47,550 bases of DNA. Source: JAJPJQ01 sp036522615. GTDB lineage: Bacteria > Desulfobacterota > Binatia > UBA9968. Each line of letters opens with the position of its first letter. The stretch's first letter is position 1. A program made the translations under genes and the position numbers. Positions 21,445 through 29,708 of this stretch are shown here, one piece after another. Location of the stretch: assembly GCA_036522615.1 (NCBI GenBank), contig DATDFN010000088.1:1-47550 (forward strand), written 5' to 3'. The notes under the pieces are model-generated. The model was given only the letters and a program-made list of their open reading frames with translations, did no database searches and was not told where the DNA came from.

Positions 21445-22917
21445 ATGTCCGCAACGCTGCTCTTGATCGAAGGAAGCTCGATTTTCGGCGCGGTTTACAT
21501 GGTGCTTGCGGGCTGGATGCACCTGTTGTTCAGGGATTGGAGCCTCGTGCGAATCGCGAGCGAGCAGGCGTTCGGCTTCTCGATCTGCTGCTCCCTCGCT
21601 TTTTATTACAACGGCCTTTACAACCTCAGAAACGTCCGGAATTTGGGCGAGATGTCGCCGCGCCTGATTCGTTCGATCCCTCTGGCGCTCCTGCTCCTCG
21701 CGCTGCTCTACACATTCTTCCCAGGGAGCAAGATCGCACCGGGCCTGCTGATCCTTAGCGTGCTCGCGGTCGGCGGCGTGCTGCTCGCGCTGCGCGCGGT
21801 ATTCTACAAGCTGCTGCATCATCGCCCGTTTTCGCACCGCGTCTTGATCCTCGGCACCGGGCCGCTGGCGCAGAAATTGATCCGGCAGATCGAGTCGCAG
21901 CCTGCATGCCGCTACCAGATCGCCGGGATCGTCGACGATTCGTCCAACTCCGCCCTATTCGAGGACGAGGCCATTCGCCGCGTTCTCGAGCGCATCGGCT
22001 ATCCGTACATGGGGCCGCTGCGCCACCTGCGAAAGATCATCGACATGTCCCGGCCCGACCGCATTATCGTCGCGCAGCCCGAAGGGCTGGAGAGCTGCCC
22101 GGTGCGTCACATTCTGCTGGAATACCGCCCGCGCGGTGTCGTGATCGAGGACGGCGTCGAGGTTTACGAGCGCATGACAGGTAAAATCGCCATCGAGTGG
22201 CTGAAGCCCGAGACGCTGCTTTTCTCCAAGGACTTCCGCCGCTCGCGCTTCGACGAGGGGCTCGCCCGCGTCACGAGCTTTATCATCGCGGTTCTCGGCC
22301 TGATCTTTTTCGCTCCCTTTTTTCTTCTCGTCGCGCTGGTGATCAAGCTCGATTCGCGCGGACCCATACTCTTCATCCAGGAGCGGATCGGAAGAAACGG
22401 CAAGCCCTTCAACCTCCTCAAGTTCCGCACGATGCATCCGGCGGAGGAAGAGACTTCCGAATGGGCGCGCGACAACGTCGACCGCATCACGCGCGCCGGA
22501 AAATGGCTGAGGAAATTCCGTCTCGACGAACTGCTCCAGTTCTGGAACGTCTTCAAGGGCGACATGAATCTCGTCGGCCCGAGGCCGCACCCGGCATCCA
22601 ACTTCGCGATGTTCGTTCTCGTATCGCGCAACGCGCCGGAGTGCGGACAGCCGATTCCCTATTATGCGCTGCGCTCGATGGTGCGGCCGGGAATCACCGG
22701 CTGGGCGCAGATTCGCTACCGCTACGCCAACGGCCTCGATGAAGAGATCGAGAAGATGCGCTACGATCTCTACTATATCAAGCACATGTCGTTCTATTTC
22801 GACGTGCGCATTCTCTGCCAGACGATCAAGGTGGTGCTCTTCGGCCAGGAATCGCGCGACGAAGGCGCCGAAGCCGCCGCCGCCGAGCCGAGCGAGCAGT
22901 TCGGCAGCGCCGCCTGA
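21445..22917 (+). CDS. Priming sugar-1-phosphate transferase (polyprenyl-P glycosyltransferase)
   Basis: A 490-residue membrane protein that loads the first sugar phosphate onto undecaprenyl phosphate. Four or five N-terminal helices (residues 1-125) precede a Rossmann-like domain (HRVLILGTGPLAQKLIRQI). The catalytic bacterial sugar transferase domain is at about 275-470: KFRTMH, RKFRLDELLQFWNVFKGDMNLVGPRPH and RPGITGWAQIRYRYA. This is the WbaP/WcaJ-like layout of the XrtA-type sugar transferases. ATG 21445 is preferred over an in-frame ATG inside the kinase gene, which would add 22 hydrophilic residues. Which sugar is used cannot be read from the sequence. Confidence 0.92.
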   Translation: MSATLLLIEGSSIFGAVYMVLAGWMHLLFRDWSLVRIASEQAFGFSICCSLAFYYNGLYNLRNVRNLGEMSPRLIRSIPLALLLLALLYTFFPGSKIAPGLLILSVLAVGGVLLALRAVFYKLLHHRPFSHRVLILGTGPLAQKLIRQIESQPACRYQIAGIVDDSSNSALFEDEAIRRVLERIGYPYMGPLRHLRKIIDMSRPDRIIVAQPEGLESCPVRHILLEYRPRGVVIEDGVEVYERMTGKIAIEWLKPETLLFSKDFRRSRFDEGLARVTSFIIAVLGLIFFAPFFLLVALVIKLDSRGPILFIQERIGRNGKPFNLLKFRTMHPAEEETSEWARDNVDRITRAGKWLRKFRLDELLQFWNVFKGDMNLVGPRPHPASNFAMFVLVSRNAPECGQPIPYYALRSMVRPGITGWAQIRYRYANGLDEEIEKMRYDLYYIKHMSFYFDVRILCQTIKVVLFGQESRDEGAEAAAAEPSEQFGSAA

Positions 22918-23000
22918 TTCAAAATCCCGCCTCCCGATAGAAATGCCGCAACCGCGGCCTCAATCACTCCGAGCGTTCGACGACCTTGGAAAATCGTAAC

Positions 23001-24311
23001 ATGGCCCGCACCTCCACCCTCGGGTGGTGGCGTCCCGAAGGGGCGCAGGAAGCCGCGCCGACGGCTACGGCACGCGCGAGCGGCGGCGCGCTCCCCTTCT
23101 GGATGCTGATGGCATTTACCGTTTTCATGATGCTCGCGCCGCAGGACTTTTTCCCGGCGCTCGAGGGATTGAGACTGCCGCTCGCGGTGGCGATTCTCGC
23201 CACGGCGGCTTACGTGTGGGACCGCATCGTTCATAGCGTACCCTTCGCCTTCGCCGCGCGCGAGTTCTGGCTCATCGCCCTGCTCACGGGTTGGGCCGTC
23301 CTCACGGCGCCGCTGTCCTACGATCCGAAGGGCAGCTGGACCTTCTTGCTCAACTCCTACGGCAGAACGATCGCGGTGTTTTGGCTCGTGAGCAATGTCA
23401 TCAATACCGGCGAGCGGCTGCGCCGCGCATTTTGGGCGCTGACATTGATCGCCCTGCCGCTCGCGCTCACGGCGATCGAGCATTACGTTACCGGCGCATT
23501 TACCGAAACCGGCGGCCGCATCGCGGGCTACGACGCCCCGCTCACGGGAAATCCCAACGACCTCGCGCTGATGCTCAATCTCATTCTGCCGCTCAGCATC
23601 GCGCTGCTCATGCTCGCGCGAAAAGTTTCCGCCCGCCTGCTGCTGCTGGCCGGGATCGCGCTGTCGGCGGCGGGGGTCATCATCACGTTCTCGCGCGGCG
23701 GATTTCTCACGCTGGCCACTCTGCTGTTTGTGTACGTCTGGAAGCTGCGCGCGCGCCCGCAGCGGCGCTGGGTCTGGGGCCTGATCGGCGTCATACTCAT
23801 CTGCATTCCTCTCGTCGGGCCGTCCTACATGGACCGGCTGTCGACGATCACCAACATCGAGGCCGATAAGTCGGGGTCGGCGCAGGAGCGCTGGGCGGAC
23901 ATGACGGCAGCCGCGGCGTTCACGATCGATCATCCGCTCATCGGCGCCGGCATCGGCCAGAACCAGCTCGCCGTCCAGGAAGAGCGGGGCCCCGACGGCG
24001 GCCTGGTCCACAACGTCTATCTGGAGTACGCCGCGGAGCTCGGCTTGATCGGGCTCGCGATTTTTCTGCTGTTCTACTTCTCAAGCGTCAAATCCGCCGC
24101 GTCGGTGCAGCGCCGCGCGGCCAAGGAGGGAGACGTGGAGATGTCTACCATGGGGGAAGCGATTCAATTCAGCCTGATCGCCTTCGGCGTCGCCGCGATG
24201 TTCCATCCCGTGGCGTATCACGTTTACCTCTATTACTTCGCCGGCCTCGCCGTGGCCGCCAAAAACGCCTTCGAAAGCCGACAGGACAGCGCATGGAAAC
24301 GAGTAAAATAA
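23001..24311 (+). CDS. O-antigen ligase/polymerase-like membrane protein
   Basis: A 436-residue polytopic protein with about 11-12 hydrophobic segments. A large loop near the end carries the WaaL-type signature (HPLIGAGIGQNQ...VHNVYLEYAAELGLIGL, about residues 310-352). Such proteins in EPS loci act as Wzy-like polymerase or ligase on the periplasmic side of the inner membrane. ATG 23001 is used; an in-frame TTG 15 bases upstream is an alternative. It overlaps the next glycosyltransferase gene by 19 bases. Confidence 0.85.
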   Translation: MARTSTLGWWRPEGAQEAAPTATARASGGALPFWMLMAFTVFMMLAPQDFFPALEGLRLPLAVAILATAAYVWDRIVHSVPFAFAAREFWLIALLTGWAVLTAPLSYDPKGSWTFLLNSYGRTIAVFWLVSNVINTGERLRRAFWALTLIALPLALTAIEHYVTGAFTETGGRIAGYDAPLTGNPNDLALMLNLILPLSIALLMLARKVSARLLLLAGIALSAAGVIITFSRGGFLTLATLLFVYVWKLRARPQRRWVWGLIGVILICIPLVGPSYMDRLSTITNIEADKSGSAQERWADMTAAAAFTIDHPLIGAGIGQNQLAVQEERGPDGGLVHNVYLEYAAELGLIGLAIFLLFYFSSVKSAASVQRRAAKEGDVEMSTMGEAIQFSLIAFGVAAMFHPVAYHVYLYYFAGLAVAAKNAFESRQDSAWKRVK

Positions 24312-25528
24312 AAATCCTGAAGTTCCTCACGAGCTTCGACATCGGCGGCACCGAGCGGCACGTAGTCAATTTGCTGCGCGGCCTCGACCGGTCGAAGTTC
24401 GACGTATCGATGGCGTGCCTGCGCAGACAGGGGCCGTTTTTGAAAGACATCGAGCGGCTCGACATCCCCGTCGAAGAGTACAGCCTGGGGAGCTTCCGCA
24501 GCCGCAAGGCGGCTCGGGAGCTGCTCCGCTGCGCGCGCTGGATTCGCGCCAACGGCGTTCAGATCGTGCATACGTATGGATTTTATTCGAACGTCTTCGG
24601 CATTCCGGCGGCGAAGCTCGGCGGCGCGCCGTACGTGATCGCGTCGATCCGCGACACGCTCGAGTTCCCGCCCGTGCAAAGCGGCGTGCATAAGCTCGTG
24701 TGCCGCTTCGCCGACGCGATCTTCGTCAACGCCGACGTGATCCGTCAGGGTCTCATCGCCAAGGGCTACAACGGCGCCAAAATCAGGGTCGTCAAAAACG
24801 GCGTCGATCTCTCGCGCTTCGCGCGCAAAGACGAGAGCGGCAAGCTGCGCCAGGAATTCGGGCTCTACCCAACGGCGCCGTTGATCGTGGTCCTTTCGCG
24901 TCTCAGCAAGGTGAAAGGCATCGATTATTTCCTCGAAGCCGCCGCGACGGTCGCCAAGCGCTTCGAGGAAGCGCGGTTTCTCATCGTCGGCGATTTCAAA
25001 GACGACCCCGCCTACAAGGCGACGCTCAAGCGCCAGGCGATCCGCTTGGGCCTCGGCCGCCGGGTCATTTTCACGGGCTTTCGGCTGGACGTGCAGGACA
25101 TCCTGTCGGAAGCGACGATGTCCGTCCTGCCGTGCCACGCCGGCGAAGGGTTGTCCAACGCGATTCTCGAGGCGATGGCCATGGGATTGCCGGTCGTGGC
25201 GACGACCGTCGGCGGCAATCCCGAGCTCGTCGCCGACGGCAGGACGGGGATTCTGGTGCCGCCGCGCGATCCCGGCGCGCTGGCGAACGCGGTGTCGCTG
25301 CTGCTCGCCGATCCGCGCAAGACGCAGGCGTTCGGCGCGGCCGGCAAGCAGCGCGTCGAGACGGAATTCTCGCTCGAGCGCATGGTGCGCGACACGGAAC
25401 AACTCTACCTCCGCGCACTCAACCGCGATATCGGCCAGCCCGAAAAGGATCGCGAAGCCTATCCCGAGGCGGCGGTCGAAAACGGCCGCCGGCGTTACCG
25501 CAAAATCGACTTCCCGCCCGTCCGCTAA
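24293..25528 (+). CDS. GT4-family glycosyltransferase
   Basis: A 411-residue GT-B enzyme. The N-terminal domain has DIGGTERHVVNLLRGL (nucleotide-sugar glycine loop). The C-terminal domain has VVLSRLSKVKGIDYFLEAA and the retaining-enzyme EX7E segment EGLSNAILEAMAMGLPVV (about 284-301). A GGNPELV-type hinge follows. Expected to add one sugar to the lipid-linked repeat unit on the cytoplasmic face. The C-terminal 35 residues are charged and variable. It overlaps the O-antigen ligase-like gene and precedes the monooxygenase. Confidence 0.88.
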   Translation: METSKIKILKFLTSFDIGGTERHVVNLLRGLDRSKFDVSMACLRRQGPFLKDIERLDIPVEEYSLGSFRSRKAARELLRCARWIRANGVQIVHTYGFYSNVFGIPAAKLGGAPYVIASIRDTLEFPPVQSGVHKLVCRFADAIFVNADVIRQGLIAKGYNGAKIRVVKNGVDLSRFARKDESGKLRQEFGLYPTAPLIVVLSRLSKVKGIDYFLEAAATVAKRFEEARFLIVGDFKDDPAYKATLKRQAIRLGLGRRVIFTGFRLDVQDILSEATMSVLPCHAGEGLSNAILEAMAMGLPVVATTVGGNPELVADGRTGILVPPRDPGALANAVSLLLADPRKTQAFGAAGKQRVETEFSLERMVRDTEQLYLRALNRDIGQPEKDREAYPEAAVENGRRRYRKIDFPPVR

Positions 25529-25544
25529 GCGCATGGAGATCCCC

Positions 25545-26600
25545 ATGAACGAAACGGGTGCTGATAACGTCAACGGCGCGGCCGCGCCGATCGCGGCGCC
25601 GGCGGCGCGGCCGGCGGTGGAAATCTTCTCGACCTGCCCCGAATCGAGCCGCGCCGCGCCGGAGCTCTATCGCCAGCAGGTGATCGATGTTGCGCGCTGG
25701 AGCGACGCGGCGGGCTGCCGCGGCATTCTCGTCTACTCGGACAACTCGCTCCTCGATCCGTGGCTGCTATCGCAGATCATCATCGAGAACACGAGCGCGC
25801 TCTGCCCGCTCGTCGCCGTGCAGCCGATTTACATGCATCCGTATACGGTCGCGAAGATGGTCGCCACCTTTGCGCAGCTCTATCGCCGGCGCATCTATCT
25901 CAACATGATCGCCGGCGGCTTCAAAAACGATCTGACCGCATTGAACGACTCGACGCCGCACGACGAGCGCTACGACCGGCTGGTGGAATACACGCTCATC
26001 ATCAAGCGGCTGCTCGCGGGCGAGACGGTTAGCTTCGAGGGAAAATTTTATCGCATCGACAAGCTGAAGCTCTCGTCCGCGCCGCCGCCGGAGCTGTTTC
26101 CGGGTATCTTCATCTCCGGCTCGTCGGACGCCGGCATGGCGGCCGCGCTGGCGATCGGCTGTACCGCGATCAAGTATCCGCGGCCGCCGTGGGAGGAAGA
26201 CTCGGTTCTGGCCTGCGGCACCGAGTGCGGCGTCCGCGTCGGCGTGATCGCGCGCGAGCGCGAAGACGACGCTTGGGCGTTCGCCTACCGCGAGTTTCCC
26301 GAAGACCGCAAGGGCCAGCTCACGCGCCAGCTCGCCACGAAGGTCTCGGATTCTCTATGGCACCGACAGCTCGCGGGTCTGGAAAAAGCGTCCGAGCGCA
26401 GCCCCTATTGGCTGGTGCCGTTCCAAAACTACAAGACCATGTGCCCGTATTTAGTGGGGAGCTACGACACCGTCGCCGCCGAGATCGCGCGCTATCTCGC
26501 TTCCGGCTACACGACGTTCATCCTCGACATTCCCCGCGGCGCCGACGAGCTCAATCACAGCCGCATCGCCTTCGACCGCGCGCTTCGACCGCTCGCATGA
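25545..26600 (+). CDS. SsuD-like flavin monooxygenase (LLM class)
   Basis: A 351-residue luciferase-like monooxygenase of the alkanesulfonate-monooxygenase (SsuD) branch. Diagnostic segments are VEIFSTCPESS, YSDNSLLDPWLLSQIIIEN, RRIYLNMIAGGFKND and PGIFISGSSDAG. These enzymes use reduced FMN and O2. In butirosin synthesis the related BtrO hydroxylates an acyl group bound to a carrier protein, and this gene overlaps (ATGA) an adenylation-enzyme gene followed by a carrier protein. A similar role on a carrier-bound amino acid is therefore inferred. No flavin reductase is nearby. ATG 25545 has GGAG upstream; ATG 25533 would add four residues. Confidence 0.85.
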   Translation: MNETGADNVNGAAAPIAAPAARPAVEIFSTCPESSRAAPELYRQQVIDVARWSDAAGCRGILVYSDNSLLDPWLLSQIIIENTSALCPLVAVQPIYMHPYTVAKMVATFAQLYRRRIYLNMIAGGFKNDLTALNDSTPHDERYDRLVEYTLIIKRLLAGETVSFEGKFYRIDKLKLSSAPPPELFPGIFISGSSDAGMAAALAIGCTAIKYPRPPWEEDSVLACGTECGVRVGVIAREREDDAWAFAYREFPEDRKGQLTRQLATKVSDSLWHRQLAGLEKASERSPYWLVPFQNYKTMCPYLVGSYDTVAAEIARYLASGYTTFILDIPRGADELNHSRIAFDRALRPLA

Positions 26601-28204
26601 TTCGCCTCCTGCACAACTGGACAACGCTCAGCGCCGAGCGCGCGCCGGAGAGCGTCGCCGTCGTCATGGACGGCCAGGCGATCACCTACGGCGAGCTCGA
26701 ACGGCTGTCCAATCAGCTCGCGCGCGGCCTGAAGGACGCCGGCTGCGCGCGAGGCGACCGGGTATGCCTTCTGTCGCCGAAATCGCTCGACGCGATCGTC
26801 GCGATCCTCGGCATCATCAAAGCCGACTGCACCTTCGTCCCGCTCGATCCGCAGTCCCCCGCCGCGCGCCAGCGGAAGATTATCGAGAGCTGCGAAAGCC
26901 GCTGCCTGCTCGCCGGCGGAAACGCCGCGGCGCTGCTCGACGAAATTTTCGCCTCAGGCGCGTTCGCGTTCCCACTGTCGGTCGTCGGCCTCGGCAGCGC
27001 GCGGATCGACGGCCCGCACTGCCGCGCGGCGTTCTCCGCGGCGGATTTCTCGACCTATTCGAGCGCACCGCTCGACTGTCGCAACGAGAGCGGCGATCCC
27101 GCTCACATTCTGTTCACTTCCGGCTCGACGGGGACTCCCAAAGGGGTCGTCATCACGCACGCCAACGTCATCCGCTTCGTCGAGTGGGCGAAAGAGTATT
27201 TTCACATCGCTGCCGGCCGGCGCAATTCGTGCCATTCGCCGCTTCACTTCGACCTCTCGACTTTCGACATCTACGGCACCTTCGCGGCGGGGGCCGAGCT
27301 GCACCTCGTGCCGCAGGAAGCGAATCTCCTGCCGCACAAGCTGGCCGAGTTCATCCGCCGGTCGGAGCTGACGCAGTGGTTTTCCGTTCCGTCGATCCTG
27401 AATTATATGGCGAAATTCGATGTCGTCGAAGACGACGACTTTCCCAAGCTGCGCGAGCTGCTTTGGTGCGGCGAGGTTTTTCCCACTCCGGCGCTGATCT
27501 ACTGGATGCGGCGCCTACCCCATGTTCGCTTTACGAATCTCTACGGCCCGACCGAGGCGACGATCGCGAGCAGCTACTACACGGTGCCGGCATGCCCGGT
27601 CGACGAGAGAAGCCCGATACCTATCGGCACCGCGTGCCCGGGCGAGTCTCTGCTGGTGCTGGACGAAAGCTTCAAGCGCACGCCCGCGGGCGAAATCGGC
27701 AACCTCTACATCGGCGGCGTCGGCCTGAGCCCGGGATACTGGCGCGACGAGGAAAAGAACCGCGCGGTTTTCCTGCAAAATCCGTACAGCGACGACCCTT
27801 CGGATCGCATTTATAAGACCGGCGACCTCGCGTCGCTGGGCGAAGACGGCCTCGTCTACTACATCGGCCGCGCCGATTTTCAGATCAAGAGCCGGGGCTA
27901 TCGGATCGAGCTCGGCGAGATCGAGTCGGCGCTCCACTCGCTCTCGGGCCTTCACGAATGCGCCGTCGTCGCCGTTTCCGTCGACGGCTTCGAAGGCGCG
28001 CGGATCTGCTGCGCCTACGCGCCGCGCGCCGGATACACGATCGCGCCGCTCATGTTGCGCAGGGAATTGAGCCGTCTCGTCCCTTCGTACATGCTGCCGA
28101 CCCACTGGCTCGCCTTCGGCTCGCTGCCGAAAAACGCCAACGGAAAAATCGATCGCCCGAAGCTCGTGGAGGAGTTCAAAAATCATGAAGCCCCTGCCGC
28201 TTGA
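26597..28204 (+). CDS. DltA-like amino acid adenylation enzyme
   Basis: A 535-residue stand-alone adenylation enzyme that would activate an amino acid as AMP ester and load it on the carrier protein encoded next. Core motifs are in order: A3 LFTSGSTGTPKG (about 171-182), A4 HFDLSTFDIYG (with the amino-group-binding Asp), LLWCGEVFP (about 288-296), A5 NLYGPTEAT, A8 GRADFQIKSRGYRIELGEIE and A10 NGKIDRPKL with the catalytic lysine near 515. The Cys of CGEV matches the DltA cysteine linked to D-alanine selectivity. Substrate prediction is uncertain. ATG 26597 overlaps the monooxygenase stop; a longer frame upstream is a shadow. Confidence 0.9.
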   Translation: MIRLLHNWTTLSAERAPESVAVVMDGQAITYGELERLSNQLARGLKDAGCARGDRVCLLSPKSLDAIVAILGIIKADCTFVPLDPQSPAARQRKIIESCESRCLLAGGNAAALLDEIFASGAFAFPLSVVGLGSARIDGPHCRAAFSAADFSTYSSAPLDCRNESGDPAHILFTSGSTGTPKGVVITHANVIRFVEWAKEYFHIAAGRRNSCHSPLHFDLSTFDIYGTFAAGAELHLVPQEANLLPHKLAEFIRRSELTQWFSVPSILNYMAKFDVVEDDDFPKLRELLWCGEVFPTPALIYWMRRLPHVRFTNLYGPTEATIASSYYTVPACPVDERSPIPIGTACPGESLLVLDESFKRTPAGEIGNLYIGGVGLSPGYWRDEEKNRAVFLQNPYSDDPSDRIYKTGDLASLGEDGLVYYIGRADFQIKSRGYRIELGEIESALHSLSGLHECAVVAVSVDGFEGARICCAYAPRAGYTIAPLMLRRELSRLVPSYMLPTHWLAFGSLPKNANGKIDRPKLVEEFKNHEAPAA

Positions 28205-28496
28205 GGGTGGCGTGGACGAGTCGATTGCGGCGGCGCCGTCATTGTGCGACCGGATCGCCGGTGTTTTTTCGCAAAAGCTCCATATCGAGGTGCCCTCGAT
28301 GGAGACGGACCTGATGGAGACGGGCATCCTCGATTCGCTGACGCTGGTCGAGCTGCTGTTTCACATCGAGCAGGAGCTGGGGCTGAAGATTTCTCTGGAA
28401 ACGCTCGACCTCGATCATTTTCGCTCGATCGCGCGCATCGCCGCCTACCTCGCGTCGCAAAACGGCGCGCGCCGGAACGGCGGCGGCGCGAGCTGA
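28185..28496 (+). CDS. DltC-like acyl/peptidyl carrier protein
   Basis: A 103-residue carrier protein. The phosphopantetheine serine is Ser51 in LMETGILDSLTLVELLFHIE, close to the DltC motif FETGLLDSM. About 20 extra residues at the N-terminus and a basic Gly/Ala tail flank the four-helix domain. It would be loaded by the adenylation enzyme whose gene it overlaps by 20 bases, with GGAGGAG ten bases before the ATG. The next gene, 5 bases later, encodes a transferase that could take the acyl group. There is no phosphopantetheinyl transferase gene in the window. Confidence 0.9.
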   Translation: MKPLPLEGGVDESIAAAPSLCDRIAGVFSQKLHIEVPSMETDLMETGILDSLTLVELLFHIEQELGLKISLETLDLDHFRSIARIAAYLASQNGARRNGGGAS

Positions 28497-28501
28497 AAGC
28501 C

Positions 28502-29686
28502 ATGGGAACCGTAAGGACGTTTGTGGAAGACGACATCCCGCAGGTCGCCGACTTGCATCGCAAAGTCTTCCAGACCGGCGACACGCTTTCGCTCGAGCTG
28601 CAGCGCGCGTACCGGTCCTACCTGACGCGGATTTTCCTGCGCCATCCGTGGCGCGATCAGTCCGGCATCGCCTCGCTCGTGTACGAGGAACGTCCCGGCG
28701 AGGTCGCCGGCTTTCTCGGGGTCGTGCCCCGGCCCATGTCCCTGAACGGCCGGCCGGTGCGTGCGGCGATCAGCTCGCAGTTCATCGTGGACCCCGCCCG
28801 GCGCTCCACGCTCGCGGCGATTAAGCTGCTGCAGGCGTTCATCAACGGTCCGCAGGATCTTTCCATCGCCGATGAGGCGAATGATGCATCGCGCAAGCTG
28901 CTCGAAAGCCTCGGCGGCAGCACGGCGCTGCTCTACAGCCTCTATTGGTTCCGCATCCTGCAGCCGGCGCAGTTTCTTCTCTCGCGCGCCGGCGGCGTTC
29001 CCCAGAGCGTCGCGCGCGCGCTGTTTCCCGTCTGCCGCGTGGTCGATGCCGTCACGGTGCGGCTGCCGCGCAGCCCGCTGCGGCGCTCCGCGCCCTCGGT
29101 CACCGGCGTCGACCTCGGCACCGCCGATCTCCTCGACTGCCTTTCCCGCGTGCCGCGACGCTGCGCGCTGCGTCCGGAGTACAACGAGCGCTCGCTCGAT
29201 TGGCTGTTGCGCGTGCTCGCGCGGAACGATGAATGGGGCGAGCTGCGCAAGGTGGCGGTACGGACGGACGGCGGCGAGATCGCCGGCTGGTACATTTACA
29301 TCGTCGCGCCGAACGGCCTCGGCGAAGTGCTGCAAATCGGCGCCTACGACCAGACGATCAAGCTGGTTCTCGACCATCTCTTCGATCACGCGGCGCGCCA
29401 CGGCGCCGCGGCGCTGTCCGGCCGCTTCGAGCCTGCGTTCGTGCAGCAATTCCACGAAAAATATTCCATGTTTCACCATCGCGGCCACTGGCTCCTGCTG
29501 CACTCGAACAATCCGGAGCTCGTGCAGACGATCCATCGCGGCAGCGCCTTTCTGACAAGGCTCGAAGGCGAGTGGAGCATGCGCTTCCGCCTCGTCGTCC
29601 AATGGCCCGCACCGAGGCGCCGCAGGCTTCGCATTTCCTATCGCGAGGTCCCGCCGGTCCCTCTCGACGTCGCGCGGTCCGCCTAG
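28502..29686 (+). CDS. GNAT-like acyltransferase, two-domain
   Basis: A 394-residue cytoplasmic protein. Residues 1-145 look like a GNAT domain: VRTFVEDDIPQVADLHRKVF, SSQFIVDPARRSTLAAIKLLQAFI and DEANDASRKLLESLGG. A second, less obvious half (about 215-360) may be a degenerate GNAT fold. Similar proteins occur in EPS loci and are annotated only as GNAT-family. Its place right after the carrier protein makes it the best candidate for moving the activated acyl group onto an amino sugar. That role is inferred from context; no acyl-acceptor site can be read. Confidence 0.7.
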   Translation: MGTVRTFVEDDIPQVADLHRKVFQTGDTLSLELQRAYRSYLTRIFLRHPWRDQSGIASLVYEERPGEVAGFLGVVPRPMSLNGRPVRAAISSQFIVDPARRSTLAAIKLLQAFINGPQDLSIADEANDASRKLLESLGGSTALLYSLYWFRILQPAQFLLSRAGGVPQSVARALFPVCRVVDAVTVRLPRSPLRRSAPSVTGVDLGTADLLDCLSRVPRRCALRPEYNERSLDWLLRVLARNDEWGELRKVAVRTDGGEIAGWYIYIVAPNGLGEVLQIGAYDQTIKLVLDHLFDHAARHGAAALSGRFEPAFVQQFHEKYSMFHHRGHWLLLHSNNPELVQTIHRGSAFLTRLEGEWSMRFRLVVQWPAPRRRRLRISYREVPPVPLDVARSA

Positions 29687-29708
29687 TTAACCGAGCGCAG
29701 GAGTCAGG

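Noticed and set aside
26189..26596. 136-codon extension of the adenylation enzyme
   Set aside because: Arginine-rich shadow of the monooxygenase gene; the family start is ATG 26597 with ATGA overlap.
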